From NCBI GenBank assembly GCA_024645045.1, contig JAHEGO010000003.1, positions 1 through 53,453 of the forward strand: a DNA stretch of 53,453 nt. Reading direction: 5' to 3'. Numbering within the stretch: the first letter of the stretch is position 1; the number at the start of each line of letters is the position of its first letter. Under the pieces are notes generated by a model that saw only the letters and a program-made list of their open reading frames with translations, did not search any database and was not told the origin of the DNA. Shown here in pieces: positions 1 through 10,200 of this stretch. This stretch comes from Sphingobacteriaceae bacterium. Lineage in GTDB: Bacteria > Bacteroidota > Bacteroidia > Sphingobacteriales > Sphingobacteriaceae. Position numbers and translations under genes: made by a program.

Positions 1-1218
1 TTTGTTGACATGTACAAACGCTATGGCGATTGGTTGTTGGTAATTGCTGCATACAACTGTGGTCCAGGTAACGTAAACAGAGCGATCAGAAAAAGTGGTG
101 GTGGAAAAACCTTCTGGGAAATTAGAAATTATTTACCTGCAGAAACCAGGGGTTATGTACCTGCTTACATAGCGGCAACTTACATTATGAATTGCGCAGA
201 AGTGCACAATATTTATCCAACATACCCGAACTTCAGTTTCATGACTGATACGGTACAATTAGCGCAACCAGTAGCTTTCAAAGATATTGTTAAACTTTGT
301 GGTATTTCTGCTGAAGAATTAAAAATCCTGAATCCGATTTTCAAAAAAGATTTTGTGCCTGCTTACAACGAATCTTTCACGATTAAAATTCCGGCAACAA
401 GAAAAGATATTTTAGCCTTAAATAAAGATTCGCTTTACCGTTCGTTCCCTAATAAAACAAACGTGGAATCTATGTTCGTTTTAAACACGGATCCATTAGC
501 AAATTCGCGTACAGTATATAAAACACACGTTGTACGTAAAGGAGAAACCTTGAGTAAACTTTCTGGTAAATACGATGTAAGTATTTCGGAAATTAAAAAA
601 TGGAATAAGATAAAACGCAATAGCTTAGTAGCAGGACAACGTTTAAGAATTAAGCGTGAAATTAAAGTAGCTCCATCTACAACGCCTATTCAACTTGTAG
701 CAAAAAACAAAGCACCGAAAACAAAAGAAGCACCTGTAACAGAGCAGCAGCAAGTTGTTGCGAGCACTGAAGCGCCAATTGAAAGCACTAAACAAGCAGA
801 AGAAGTAACTGTTCAAAATGTAATTAAAAAAGAAACGTATACTGTTAAACCTGGCGATAACTTAGCAAGAATTGCAGCGAAATACGAAGTGAGTTTAGAC
901 GATATTAAAAAATGGAATGACCTTAATTCTTCTAAAATTTTAGTTGGTCAAAAAATAAATATACAAGCAACAGTTCAAAAAGTAGTATCGAAAAATGCGA
1001 AAGAACAAACCGAAGAATCTACCCTAACGGCAAAAGTGCCAACTAGAAATTCGGAAGAAAAACTGGTTTTATATAAAGTAGAAATTGGTGATACGCTTTG
1101 GGCAATTGCTAAAAGATTTGAAGGCATGACTATTGAAAAATTAAGGGAATTAAATGGCTTAAAAAGCAATGAATCTTTGAAAGCTGGAATGATTTTAAAA
1201 GTGATTAAAAAAGCATAA
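1..1218 (+). CDS. LysM-containing lytic murein transglycosylase (MltD-like), 5' end missing
   Basis: The reading frame is open from base 1, so the true start lies outside the window. The first visible residues (about 1-65) are the end of a family-1 lytic transglycosylase (SLT) domain, including the conserved stretch AAYNCGPGNVNRAI and the later YVPAYIAA segment. The catalytic Glu would lie upstream, off-window. Three LysM peptidoglycan-binding repeats follow at about residues 175-220, 276-320 and 353-400 (numbered from the ATG at 10), joined by Thr/Glu/Lys-rich linkers. This layout is that of MltD, which cleaves the MurNAc-GlcNAc bond to give anhydro-muropeptides in the periplasm. The gene is followed after 74 bp by maeB, which has its own promoter candidate, so co-transcription is not required. 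Exact subfamily cannot be fixed without the N-terminus. Confidence 0.9.
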   Translation, partial: FVDMYKRYGDWLLVIAAYNCGPGNVNRAIRKSGGGKTFWEIRNYLPAETRGYVPAYIAATYIMNCAEVHNIYPTYPNFSFMTDTVQLAQPVAFKDIVKLCGISAEELKILNPIFKKDFVPAYNESFTIKIPATRKDILALNKDSLYRSFPNKTNVESMFVLNTDPLANSRTVYKTHVVRKGETLSKLSGKYDVSISEIKKWNKIKRNSLVAGQRLRIKREIKVAPSTTPIQLVAKNKAPKTKEAPVTEQQQVVASTEAPIESTKQAEEVTVQNVIKKETYTVKPGDNLARIAAKYEVSLDDIKKWNDLNSSKILVGQKINIQATVQKVVSKNAKEQTEESTLTAKVPTRNSEEKLVLYKVEIGDTLWAIAKRFEGMTIEKLRELNGLKSNESLKAGMILKVIKKA

Positions 1219-1254
1219 TCAACGAATCGATAAGATCTACAAAATCCTCTTTCT

Positions 1255-1262
1255 TATATTTG
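1255..1262 (+). promoter_or_regulatory. candidate -7 promoter element of maeB
   Basis: TATATTTG matches the Bacteroidota -7 consensus TAnnTTTG. It lies 30 bp before the maeB ATG, in the short gap after the transglycosylase gene. No TTG sits at the preferred 19-bp spacing upstream, so support is from the -7 box and position only. Confidence 0.4.
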
Positions 1263-1292
1263 TTTCATGTTTAGAATGTATTAACAGGAAAG

Positions 1293-3644
1293 ATGAAAAA
1301 GACTACACGCAAACAACAAGACGCCCTAGATTACCACTCACAAGGGCGCCCCGGAAAAATTGAAGTAATTCCGACAAAAGCTACCAATTCTCAAAGAGAT
1401 TTATCGCTTGCCTATTCGCCAGGAGTTGCTGAACCTTGTTTAGCAATTGCCGACAATGTGGAAGACGTATACAAATACACCGCAAAAGGAAATTTAGTTG
1501 CAGTAATTAGTAATGGTACTGCCGTTTTAGGTTTAGGAAATATTGGCGCCGAGGCATCGAAGCCAGTAATGGAAGGGAAAGGCGTGTTGTTCAAAATTTT
1601 CGCAGACATTGATGTATTCGATATTGAATTGAACGTAACCGACGTAGATGAATTTGTACGCACGGTGAAAGCAATGGAACCTACATTTGGTGGTGTCAAC
1701 TTAGAGGACATCAAGGCACCGGAGTGTTTTGAAATTGAAAGAAGACTAAAAGCGGAATTGAGTATTCCGGTAATGCACGATGACCAACATGGTACGGCAA
1801 TTATTTCTGCAGCAGCCTTACTTAATGCACTAGAATTACAAAAGAAAAAAATTGATAAAATAAAATTGGTGGTGATTGGCGCAGGTGCTGCAGCCATATC
1901 ATGCTCTAAGCTATACGTGTCTATGGGTGCGCGCTTAGAGAACATTGTGATGATTGATAGAGAAGGTGTAATTCGTGCGGATAGAAAAAATCACATGGAC
2001 GATACCAAACGTCATTTTGCAACGAAAAGAAATTTACATACGCTAGAAGATGCGATGAAAGATGCCGATGTAGTGATCGGTTTGTCTTCTGCAAATACAC
2101 TTACACCTGAGATGTTAAAGTCGATGGCTAAAAATCCAATTGTATTTGCGATGGCAAATCCAGATCCTGAAATTGATTATAACTTAGCGATCAATACGCG
2201 CAAAGATTTAATCATGGCAACCGGTCGTTCGGATTATCCGAATCAAGTAAACAACGTATTAGGTTTCCCTTATATTTTTAGAGGCGCATTAGACGTGCGT
2301 GCAACTGCGATCAACGAAGAAATGAAAATTGCAGCAGTGAAAGCCATTGCAGATTTAGCAAAACTTCCAGTTCCAGAAGCGGTGAACTTGGCATACAATC
2401 AAAAAAATATTTGCTTCGGAAAAGATTACATTATTCCAAAGCCACTTGACTTTAGGTTAATTAGCCACGTGGCACCAGCGGTAGCTAAAGCTGCTATTGA
2501 TTCTGGTGTGGCGCGTCACAAAATAAAAGATTGGGAAGCCTACAAAGAAGAATTGAAAAAACGCTTAGGCTTAGACGATAAGTTGATGCGTGCATTAACT
2601 GTAAAAGCAAAAGGCGACCCTAAACGTGTGGTATTTGCAGAAGCAGATAATTATAAAATTTTAAAAGCAGCACAAATTGTAAAAGAAGAAGGCATTGCCA
2701 TTCCAATTTTATTAGGAGATGCAACAAAAATTCATTCGTTAATTGAAGAGCATCAATTAGAATTATCGGATGTGCAAATTATTGATCCGCGTGTGGAAGA
2801 AAAAATGGTAGCAGATTATGCGCAACTATTTTTTGAAAAAAGAAAACGCAGAGGAGTTACCGAATACGAAGCGAAGAAAGCAATGCGCGACAGAAATTAT
2901 TTCGGCGCAATGATGTTAGACCATGGAGACGGTGACGCATTAATTTCTGGATTGACTAAAAATTATCCATTAACAGTGCGCCCAGCTTTACAAATTATTG
3001 GTACTGAAGCGGACACTAAAAAAGTAGCGGGCATGTATTTGATGTTGACTAAAAAAGGTCCAATATTTTTAGCGGATACCACTGTTAACATCGATCCAAA
3101 TGTAGAGGAGTTAGTAGACATTACGAAACTGGTTGCAAAGTCGGTGAAGAAGTTTAACATCAACCCACGCATTGCCATGTTGTCTTATTCTAATTTTGGT
3201 AGCTCTGAAACACCTAATCCTATGAAGGTGCGTAAAGCCGTTGAAATGCTTCATCAACAATATCCAGATTTAATAGTAGATGGTGAAATGCAAGCAAACT
3301 TTGCATTGAACGCAGATTTATTAAAAGACAATTTTCCTTTTTCAACTTTAAATGGCGAAGCAGCCAACACCTTAATTTTTCCAAATTTAGATTCGGGAAA
3401 TGCGGCTTATAAAATTTTGCAAGAGATAGGTGGAGCAGAAGCGGTTGGTCCAATTTTAATTGGAATGAAAAAACCAGTTCATATTTTACAACTAGGTTCA
3501 TCGGTTCGCGAAATTGTAAACATGGTAACCATTGCTGTAGTAGACGCACAATCTAAAGAAGAAAATGCGGTGCAAAAAGTAACGTCTAAAGCAAAAACTT
3601 TAGGCGCAAAAATTAGAGAGAAAACGATTAAGCTGCGCAAATAA
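1293..3644 (+). CDS. maeB: NADP-dependent malic enzyme with C-terminal phosphotransacetylase-like domain
   Basis: At 783 aa this has the size of the hybrid MaeB-type malic enzyme: oxidative decarboxylation of malate to pyruvate with reduction of NADP. The N-terminal malic domain shows the catalytic Tyr region (LAYSPGVAEPC, Tyr41) and the metal-binding HDDQHGTA segment. The Rossmann motif VIGAGAAA is at about residues 194-201. From about residue 430 to the end runs a PTA_PTB (phosphate acetyl/butyryltransferase-like) domain, which in this family is regulatory (acetyl-CoA sensing) rather than catalytic. The ATG follows AGGAAAG. The stop codon overlaps the ruvA start by one base (TAATG), which implies translational coupling with ruvA and sprA downstream. 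Confidence 0.96.
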   Translation: MKKTTRKQQDALDYHSQGRPGKIEVIPTKATNSQRDLSLAYSPGVAEPCLAIADNVEDVYKYTAKGNLVAVISNGTAVLGLGNIGAEASKPVMEGKGVLFKIFADIDVFDIELNVTDVDEFVRTVKAMEPTFGGVNLEDIKAPECFEIERRLKAELSIPVMHDDQHGTAIISAAALLNALELQKKKIDKIKLVVIGAGAAAISCSKLYVSMGARLENIVMIDREGVIRADRKNHMDDTKRHFATKRNLHTLEDAMKDADVVIGLSSANTLTPEMLKSMAKNPIVFAMANPDPEIDYNLAINTRKDLIMATGRSDYPNQVNNVLGFPYIFRGALDVRATAINEEMKIAAVKAIADLAKLPVPEAVNLAYNQKNICFGKDYIIPKPLDFRLISHVAPAVAKAAIDSGVARHKIKDWEAYKEELKKRLGLDDKLMRALTVKAKGDPKRVVFAEADNYKILKAAQIVKEEGIAIPILLGDATKIHSLIEEHQLELSDVQIIDPRVEEKMVADYAQLFFEKRKRRGVTEYEAKKAMRDRNYFGAMMLDHGDGDALISGLTKNYPLTVRPALQIIGTEADTKKVAGMYLMLTKKGPIFLADTTVNIDPNVEELVDITKLVAKSVKKFNINPRIAMLSYSNFGSSETPNPMKVRKAVEMLHQQYPDLIVDGEMQANFALNADLLKDNFPFSTLNGEAANTLIFPNLDSGNAAYKILQEIGGAEAVGPILIGMKKPVHILQLGSSVREIVNMVTIAVVDAQSKEENAVQKVTSKAKTLGAKIREKTIKLRK

Positions 3645-4228
3645 TGATTTATCATATCAACGGAAAATTAATTACGAAAAGCCCAACCGATGTGGTAATT
3701 GAAGCTGCAGGGGTTGGCTATTTCATCAATATTTCTTTGCATACTTATTCGCAAATTGGTTCGCAAGAACATTTGAAATTACATACTTACCTTAATGTGC
3801 GCGAAGATGCGCACACGCTATATGGGTTTTACGAAGAAACCGAAAGAAGGCTGTTTACGCACTTAATTTCGGTTTCGGGAATTGGCCCGAATACCGCCAG
3901 AATGATGCTTTCGTCTATTTCTCCATTAGAAATCCAAGAAGCCATTATAAAAGGCGATGTACCTCTGGTTCAGCGAATTAAAGGAATTGGTCCAAAATCT
4001 GCCCAAAGATTGATCCTAGAATTGCAGGATAAGTTGAAAAAAGAGGGTCCTAGCACACTTTTATCTGCTCCAACCAACAATACAACGCGAGATGAAGCGT
4101 TATCTGCATTGGTCATGTTAGGCTTTAATAAAAACACCGCCGATAAAGCAATTGATACAGTTATGAGAACTGCAGAAGGAACTATTTCGGTGGAGCAAAT
4201 TATTAAAGCGGCATTGAAGAGTTTATAG
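3644..4228 (+). CDS. ruvA: Holliday junction branch migration protein RuvA
   Basis: RuvA binds four-way DNA junctions as a tetramer and loads the RuvB motor during recombination and repair. The 194-aa length is normal (about 200). It has an N-terminal OB-fold (residues 1-63), then two helix-hairpin-helix motifs, seen as SVSGIGPNTARMML and IKGIGPKSAQRLIL. A flexible linker containing SAPTNNTTR follows, then the C-terminal RuvB-interacting three-helix domain (about 148-194). The ATG overlaps the maeB stop by one base, and sprA follows after 28 bp. The neighbourhood ruvA-sprA-gcvH is, to my knowledge, recurrent in Bacteroidota. ruvB and ruvC are not in the window. Confidence 0.96.
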   Translation: MIYHINGKLITKSPTDVVIEAAGVGYFINISLHTYSQIGSQEHLKLHTYLNVREDAHTLYGFYEETERRLFTHLISVSGIGPNTARMMLSSISPLEIQEAIIKGDVPLVQRIKGIGPKSAQRLILELQDKLKKEGPSTLLSAPTNNTTRDEALSALVMLGFNKNTADKAIDTVMRTAEGTISVEQIIKAALKSL

Positions 4229-4256
4229 TTAGTCGAGGTTAATAGCATTTATCAAT

Positions 4257-7200
4257 TTGAAAAATCAACAAAACTTCCCAGCTACTTTGCGTTGGGTGGT
4301 AGGCATCATGATATCTTTTGCATTTGCACTGTCATTTACATGGACTGCAGATGCAAGTGTGTTTGCCTATGCTTTTGATGTTGATTTATTAGATTCTGGA
4401 ATACTTGCGCCGGCGGCTACACTTACTCCAACTAAAAAGAAAATTGATTTAAAAGATCCGCCGAATTTAGAACGCAAAGTAAGTTACGATCCAAATACAA
4501 AAATGTACACCATTACAGAAAGTATTGGAGGTAAATTTTATAAAGCGCCAACTTATTTAACTTTTGAAGAATTTCAAAAACAAGAAGCACAAAAAAGTAA
4601 ATTAGATTATTGGAAATTACGTGCAGCCGAAAACGCTTTAGTGAGTGGCAACAGTGTAACGCCAAAATTATATGTCAACAACCAAGTATTTGATCGGATT
4701 TTTGGTGGCAGCAAAGTGGACATTCGCCCGCAAGGTACCGCTGAGCTTATCTTTGCAGGAAGGTTCAACAGAAACGATAATCCGTTATTGAGCGAAAGAC
4801 AGCGCAGTACAACGCAATTTGATTTTGATCAAAAGATTCAATTGAATGTAACTGGAAGTATTGGAGATAAATTAAAAACTTCTGTTAACTACAATACCGA
4901 AGCAACTTTCGATTTCGAGAACCAAATGAAATTGGAATATACGGGCTACGAAGATGAGATCATTAAAAAAATTGAATTAGGAAATGTTTCCTTGCCATTA
5001 ACCAGTAGTTTAATTAGTGGAAGCCAAAGTTTATTTGGTGTAAAAACACAATTGCAATTTGGAAAGTTAACGGTAACCAGTGTATTCTCTCAACAAAAAT
5101 CGGAGAAGAAACAAATTAAAATTACCAACGGCGCACAAAAAACAGAATTCAAATTTTTAGCAGATAATTACGAAGCGAATAAACATTTTTTCTTATCGCA
5201 ATATTTTAGAGATAATTACGACAAAGCATTAGAGAGTCCGCCAATTGTAAAATCGAATATTTTAATTTCGAGGGTAGAGGTTTGGGTAACTGACCGCAGC
5301 CGCAATGGTTTAGACGACACACGAGATGTATTGGCATTAATAGATTTGGGCGAAAACAAACGCATCTTTACCAACGACCCAAGTTTTATTACCAGTGCAG
5401 ATCCCTATCCAAATTCTACTAGCGCCAACGGTGCAACTCCTTCCAATAACTTATTAGATTTACTTCCCCCAGCCGTTAGAACGGTTTCTGATAATACCAT
5501 CAATACTTATTTCAATGATAAAGGAGGGCCCGATAACTATGCAAAAATTAGGGCTAGAAAATTAACTGATCGCGAGTTTACATTCAACTCACAATTGGGT
5601 TACATTTCTTTGAATGCGCCATTAAATGCTGACGAAGTTTTATCTGTTGCTTATCGATACACAGTTAATGGAAAAGAATTTACTGTAGGTGAGTTTGCAA
5701 ACGAAAGACAGGAAACAACACCAGCAACGGTTTTAGTAACAAAGCTATTGAAAAATGTTTCTTTGAAAACCAGTTTGCCTACATGGGATTTAATGATGAA
5801 GAATATTTATTCTTTAAATGCATTTCAAATAAATCCACAAGAATTTAAATTAAATATTTTATACCTCGACGAAAAAACATCTAACAATATTAATTTCATT
5901 CCTAGTGGACCTGATAACATCAAGAACATTCCCTTGATTCGAGTTTTGGGCTTAGATAAATTAGATGTAAAGCAAACGCCAACGCCCGATGGCGTTTTCG
6001 ACTTTGTAGAAGGCATTACGGTGAATGCCTCTAACGGCCGAATTATTTTTCCTAAAATTGAACCATTTGGTAAATATTTATACGACCGTTTGGCTGCTGA
6101 TGGCGATTTAACTTTGGCTGGGAATACTGCATTTACAGAGTTATACGATTCGACTAAATTTAGGGCGCAGCAATTTCCGCGTAAAAATAAATTTACCATT
6201 GAAGGTTCGTTTCAGTCTTTGAGTAATTCTGAATTTTCTTTGAATGCCATTAATATTCCGCAAGGTTCAGTGGTGGTAAAAGCAGGTACACAATTATTAG
6301 TAGAAGGAAGCGACTACCAAGTAGACTATAACATTGGTCGTGTAAAAATTACAAACCAAGGTATTTTAAGTTCAGGACAACCCATTACTGTTGATTTAGA
6401 AAGTTCTACGCTATTTGGTATTCAATCGCGTTCTTATTTTGCTTCTCGCTTCGATTATAAATTTGATGATAAATTAAATTTGGGAGGAACATTGGTTCGA
6501 TTAGCTGAAAGACCACTTACTTCTAAAGTAAATATTGGCGATGAACCGAGTGCAAATAACATGTATGGTTTTGATTTCAATTACCGCAGTGATTCGCGTT
6601 TCTTAACAAAAATGGTTGATAAGCTTCCGTTTATCGATACCAAAGCACCTTCGTCGGTTACGATTTCTGGAGAGTACGCCATGCTAGACCCTGGCCACGC
6701 AGCTGCATTAAACACTGGGGGTAACAGCTCTGGAACTTCTTACATAGATGATTTTGAAGGTACGCGTTCTACCATTGATTTGAGAACGGCAAATGCTTGG
6801 ACCATGTCGAGCACACCAGTAATGTTTCCAGAATCAAAATTATTCAACGATTTAAGTTATGGTTTTAACCGTGCCAGACTTTCGCATTACCAAATTGATA
6901 ATTTATTTTTCAGTAGAACAAATACCTTAACACCTGCACACATCAGAACAGATAAAGTGCAATTGTCAAATCATTATTCTCGCGAGGTAACAGAGCAAGA
7001 AGTTTTTCCTAATAAACAAACGCCTACTGGTACACCAACAATTTTATCGACACTTGATTTAACTTTTTATCCAAAAGAAAGAGGCCCTTATAATTTTTCT
7101 GTCGACAGGTTAAACGACGATGGTACTTTTAAAAATCCAACTGCTTCTTGGGGCGGAATTATGCGTAAGCTAGAGTCGAACGACTTTGAAGCGCTAAATG

Positions 7201-10200
7201 TTGAATTCATTGAGTTTTGGATGATGGATCCTTTTATTTATAATACGGGTTCATCGGGTGGTGATTTATATTTTAACCTTGGAAATATTTCAGAAGATAT
7301 TTTAAAAGATGGAAGTCAAGCCATCGAAAATGCTTTACCAAAAGATGGTAACCCTGCTCGATACGATTCTACTATATGGGGAAGAGTAGGTGTGATTCCG
7401 CCATTGACCACTGCATTTGACAACGAAGTTTCAGCTAGACAATACCAAGATGTTGGTTTAGATGGATTAAACGATGACGAAGAAAAAACTTTTTTCAAAA
7501 CAAATTATTTAGATGCATTGGCGAATAAGTTCGGCGTCACTTCGCCTGCTTACTTGCAAGCCATTGCCGATCCAGCTGCCGATGATTACCACTATTATAG
7601 AGGCTCGGATTTAGATGCGGATAAAGCAAGCATTAAAGATCGCTACAAGCTTTACAATGCGCCCGAAGGCAACTCGCCAACAGAGTCGCAATCGTCTGCA
7701 AAGACTGGTATTGCGAATACCGCGTCAACACCAAACCCAGACACCGAAGACATCAACAGAGATAACGCGCAAAGTGACCGTGATGAGTATTTTCAATACC
7801 GTGTGCATTTGTCGCCTTCTGATTTGCAAAACCCTGATGAAACTTCGTTCATAACTGATAAAATTGTTGCGGCTAAAAAATTACCAAATGGCCGCACTGA
7901 AAATGTAACTTGGTATCAATTCCGAATTCCAATTGCTAAATATGAAAAGCGTGTAGGAGAGATTCAAGACTTCCGCGCGATTCGTTTCATCAGAGCTTTC
8001 ATGACCAATTGGTCGGATACCGTTACTTTGCGTTTTGCAAGGTTACAATTGGTGCGTGGTGAGTGGAGAAAATTAGATCCAAGCATTAGACCAGGAGAAG
8101 GTACCAATGCAAAGTCTACTGCTATTGTAGATTTATCGACTATTAACATAGAAGAGAACGGAAATCGTTTACCTATTCCTTATGTACTGCCGCCTGGAAT
8201 TCAACAGGAGAAGAACTTACAAGACATTAGGGGAAATACGCGCATCAACGAACAAGCCATGGTGTTGAATGCTTGTAACTTTAAAAAAGATGACCAAGCA
8301 ATGGCTTATAAAATTAGTAGTTACGATTTCAGGTCATATAAAAGAGTAGAGATGTTTGTGCATGCCGAAGGTGAAAATGTGCGCAACGATGAGATGGCTG
8401 CTTTCGTTCGTTTCGGTTTAGATTATTCAGATAATTATTATGAATATGAAATTCCATTAAAAGTAACTTTGCCTGGTCAGAAATTACCTGCAGAAATTTG
8501 GCCCGATTATAATAAATTACAAATACCATTTGCAGTTTTACAATTGGCTAAACAATTGCGCAACAATGCAAAATTACCGGTGGGTGTCGACTTTGTTTAC
8601 CAAGACGGAAAAAATAAAGTTTGGATAAAAGGTAATCCCGATTTAGGAAATGTTCGTTCAATTGTTGTGGGGGTTAGAAATATCAGTAATACTGCAGAAG
8701 ATCCTAAATGTGTACAGGTTTGGTTCAACGAATTGCGTTTAACAGATTTTGATGAAGCAGGCGGTTGGGCTGCAGTTGGGCGTGTGAATGCGCAATTAGC
8801 AGATTTAGCAAACGTAACACTTTCTGGAAGTAAAAGCACCTATGGTTTTGGTTCGGTAGATAAAAAAGTTTCGGAACGCAACCGTTCAAACGATGTGCAA
8901 ATGGATGTGGCAACCAATATTGAATTGGGTAAATTTTTCCCTGCAACAACAGGAATAAAAGTACCAATGTATGTGAGTTATTCGCAAGCCATCAGTACAC
9001 CGCAATATTCACCTGGTAATCCAGATATTTTATTGAAAAATGTACTCAGCGATTTATCAAAAAAAGAACAAGATTCTATACGTACCATTACCGAAGATTA
9101 TACCCGTCGCAAGAGTATCAACTTTACCAACGTGAAAAAAGAGCGCGTTAAACAAGACCGCGACCCTAGGGTTTATGATATTGAAAACTTCAACTTTACC
9201 TATGCATTTACCGATCAATTGAAACGCAGTTTCAATACGGAATATGATATTCAGAAAACATACAAAGCGGCAATGGGTTATAATTTTTCGAATAACCCTG
9301 TTAACGTAAAACCTTTTGACAAATTAATAAAGAGCCCTAGCTTAAAACTTTTAAAAGATTTCAATTTTAATTATTCGCCTACCTCTATTGATTTTAGAGT
9401 AGATGTAGACCGTTACTATACTGAAAATAAAGTAAGAAATGTGAATACCAATATGATTGGTATTATGCCAACTTTTAATAAAGATTTCAGAATAACTAGG
9501 GTTTACGGTATGCGCTATGAATTGACCAAATCTTTAAAGTTTGATTATGCGGCTACTAATTTAGCTACAGTTGACGAACCGATTGGAAGAATAGATACAA
9601 AAGATAAAAAAGATTCTTTATTACAAAATTTACGTTCGTTGGGAAGAACTACTTCCTTTACGCAAACAACAACGGCAACCTATCAAGTGCCAATTAATAA
9701 ATTACCTATGCTTGATTGGGTAACCATGAGCACCAGCTATAACGGCCGTTACGAATGGAAGGCAGCTTCATTGGCAAGTCCGCAATTTGAAAACATTATT
9801 TCTAACTCTAGAAGTTTACAAGTAAATCCTCAATTTAATTTGTTGAGTTTATATGGTAAGTCGAAATATTTAAAACCGCTTATCAATCCTGCAAAATCTA
9901 AACCGGTTGCAAAGAAAAATCCGAACGACCCTTTAGAGAAATTGAAAATTGTAAAAGCCAAAGATCGGGAGCAAGCTAAACAAGATAGTATTGCAGCTGC
10001 GGCAAATCAAATGGATATATTTAAAGTGATAGCGCGTACCGTAATAATGCTGCGCAATGTGGGCATTACTTACCGTCAAACGAGTGGACAGGTGTTGCCT
10101 GGTTATATTCCGGGTACCGATTATTTAGGAATGAGTAAAGCCTATAATAATGCACCTGGGGTAAACTTTATTTTGGGAGGGCAACAAGACATTCGATTTG

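Noticed and set aside
1412-1945. 177-codon minus-strand open frame inside maeB
   Set aside because: It is fully antisense to a well-conserved malic enzyme domain, has a low-complexity Ser/Thr/Ile-rich product, and lacks any start context.
5825-6199. 124-codon minus-strand open frame inside sprA
   Set aside because: It is a shadow of the sprA frame with no family features.
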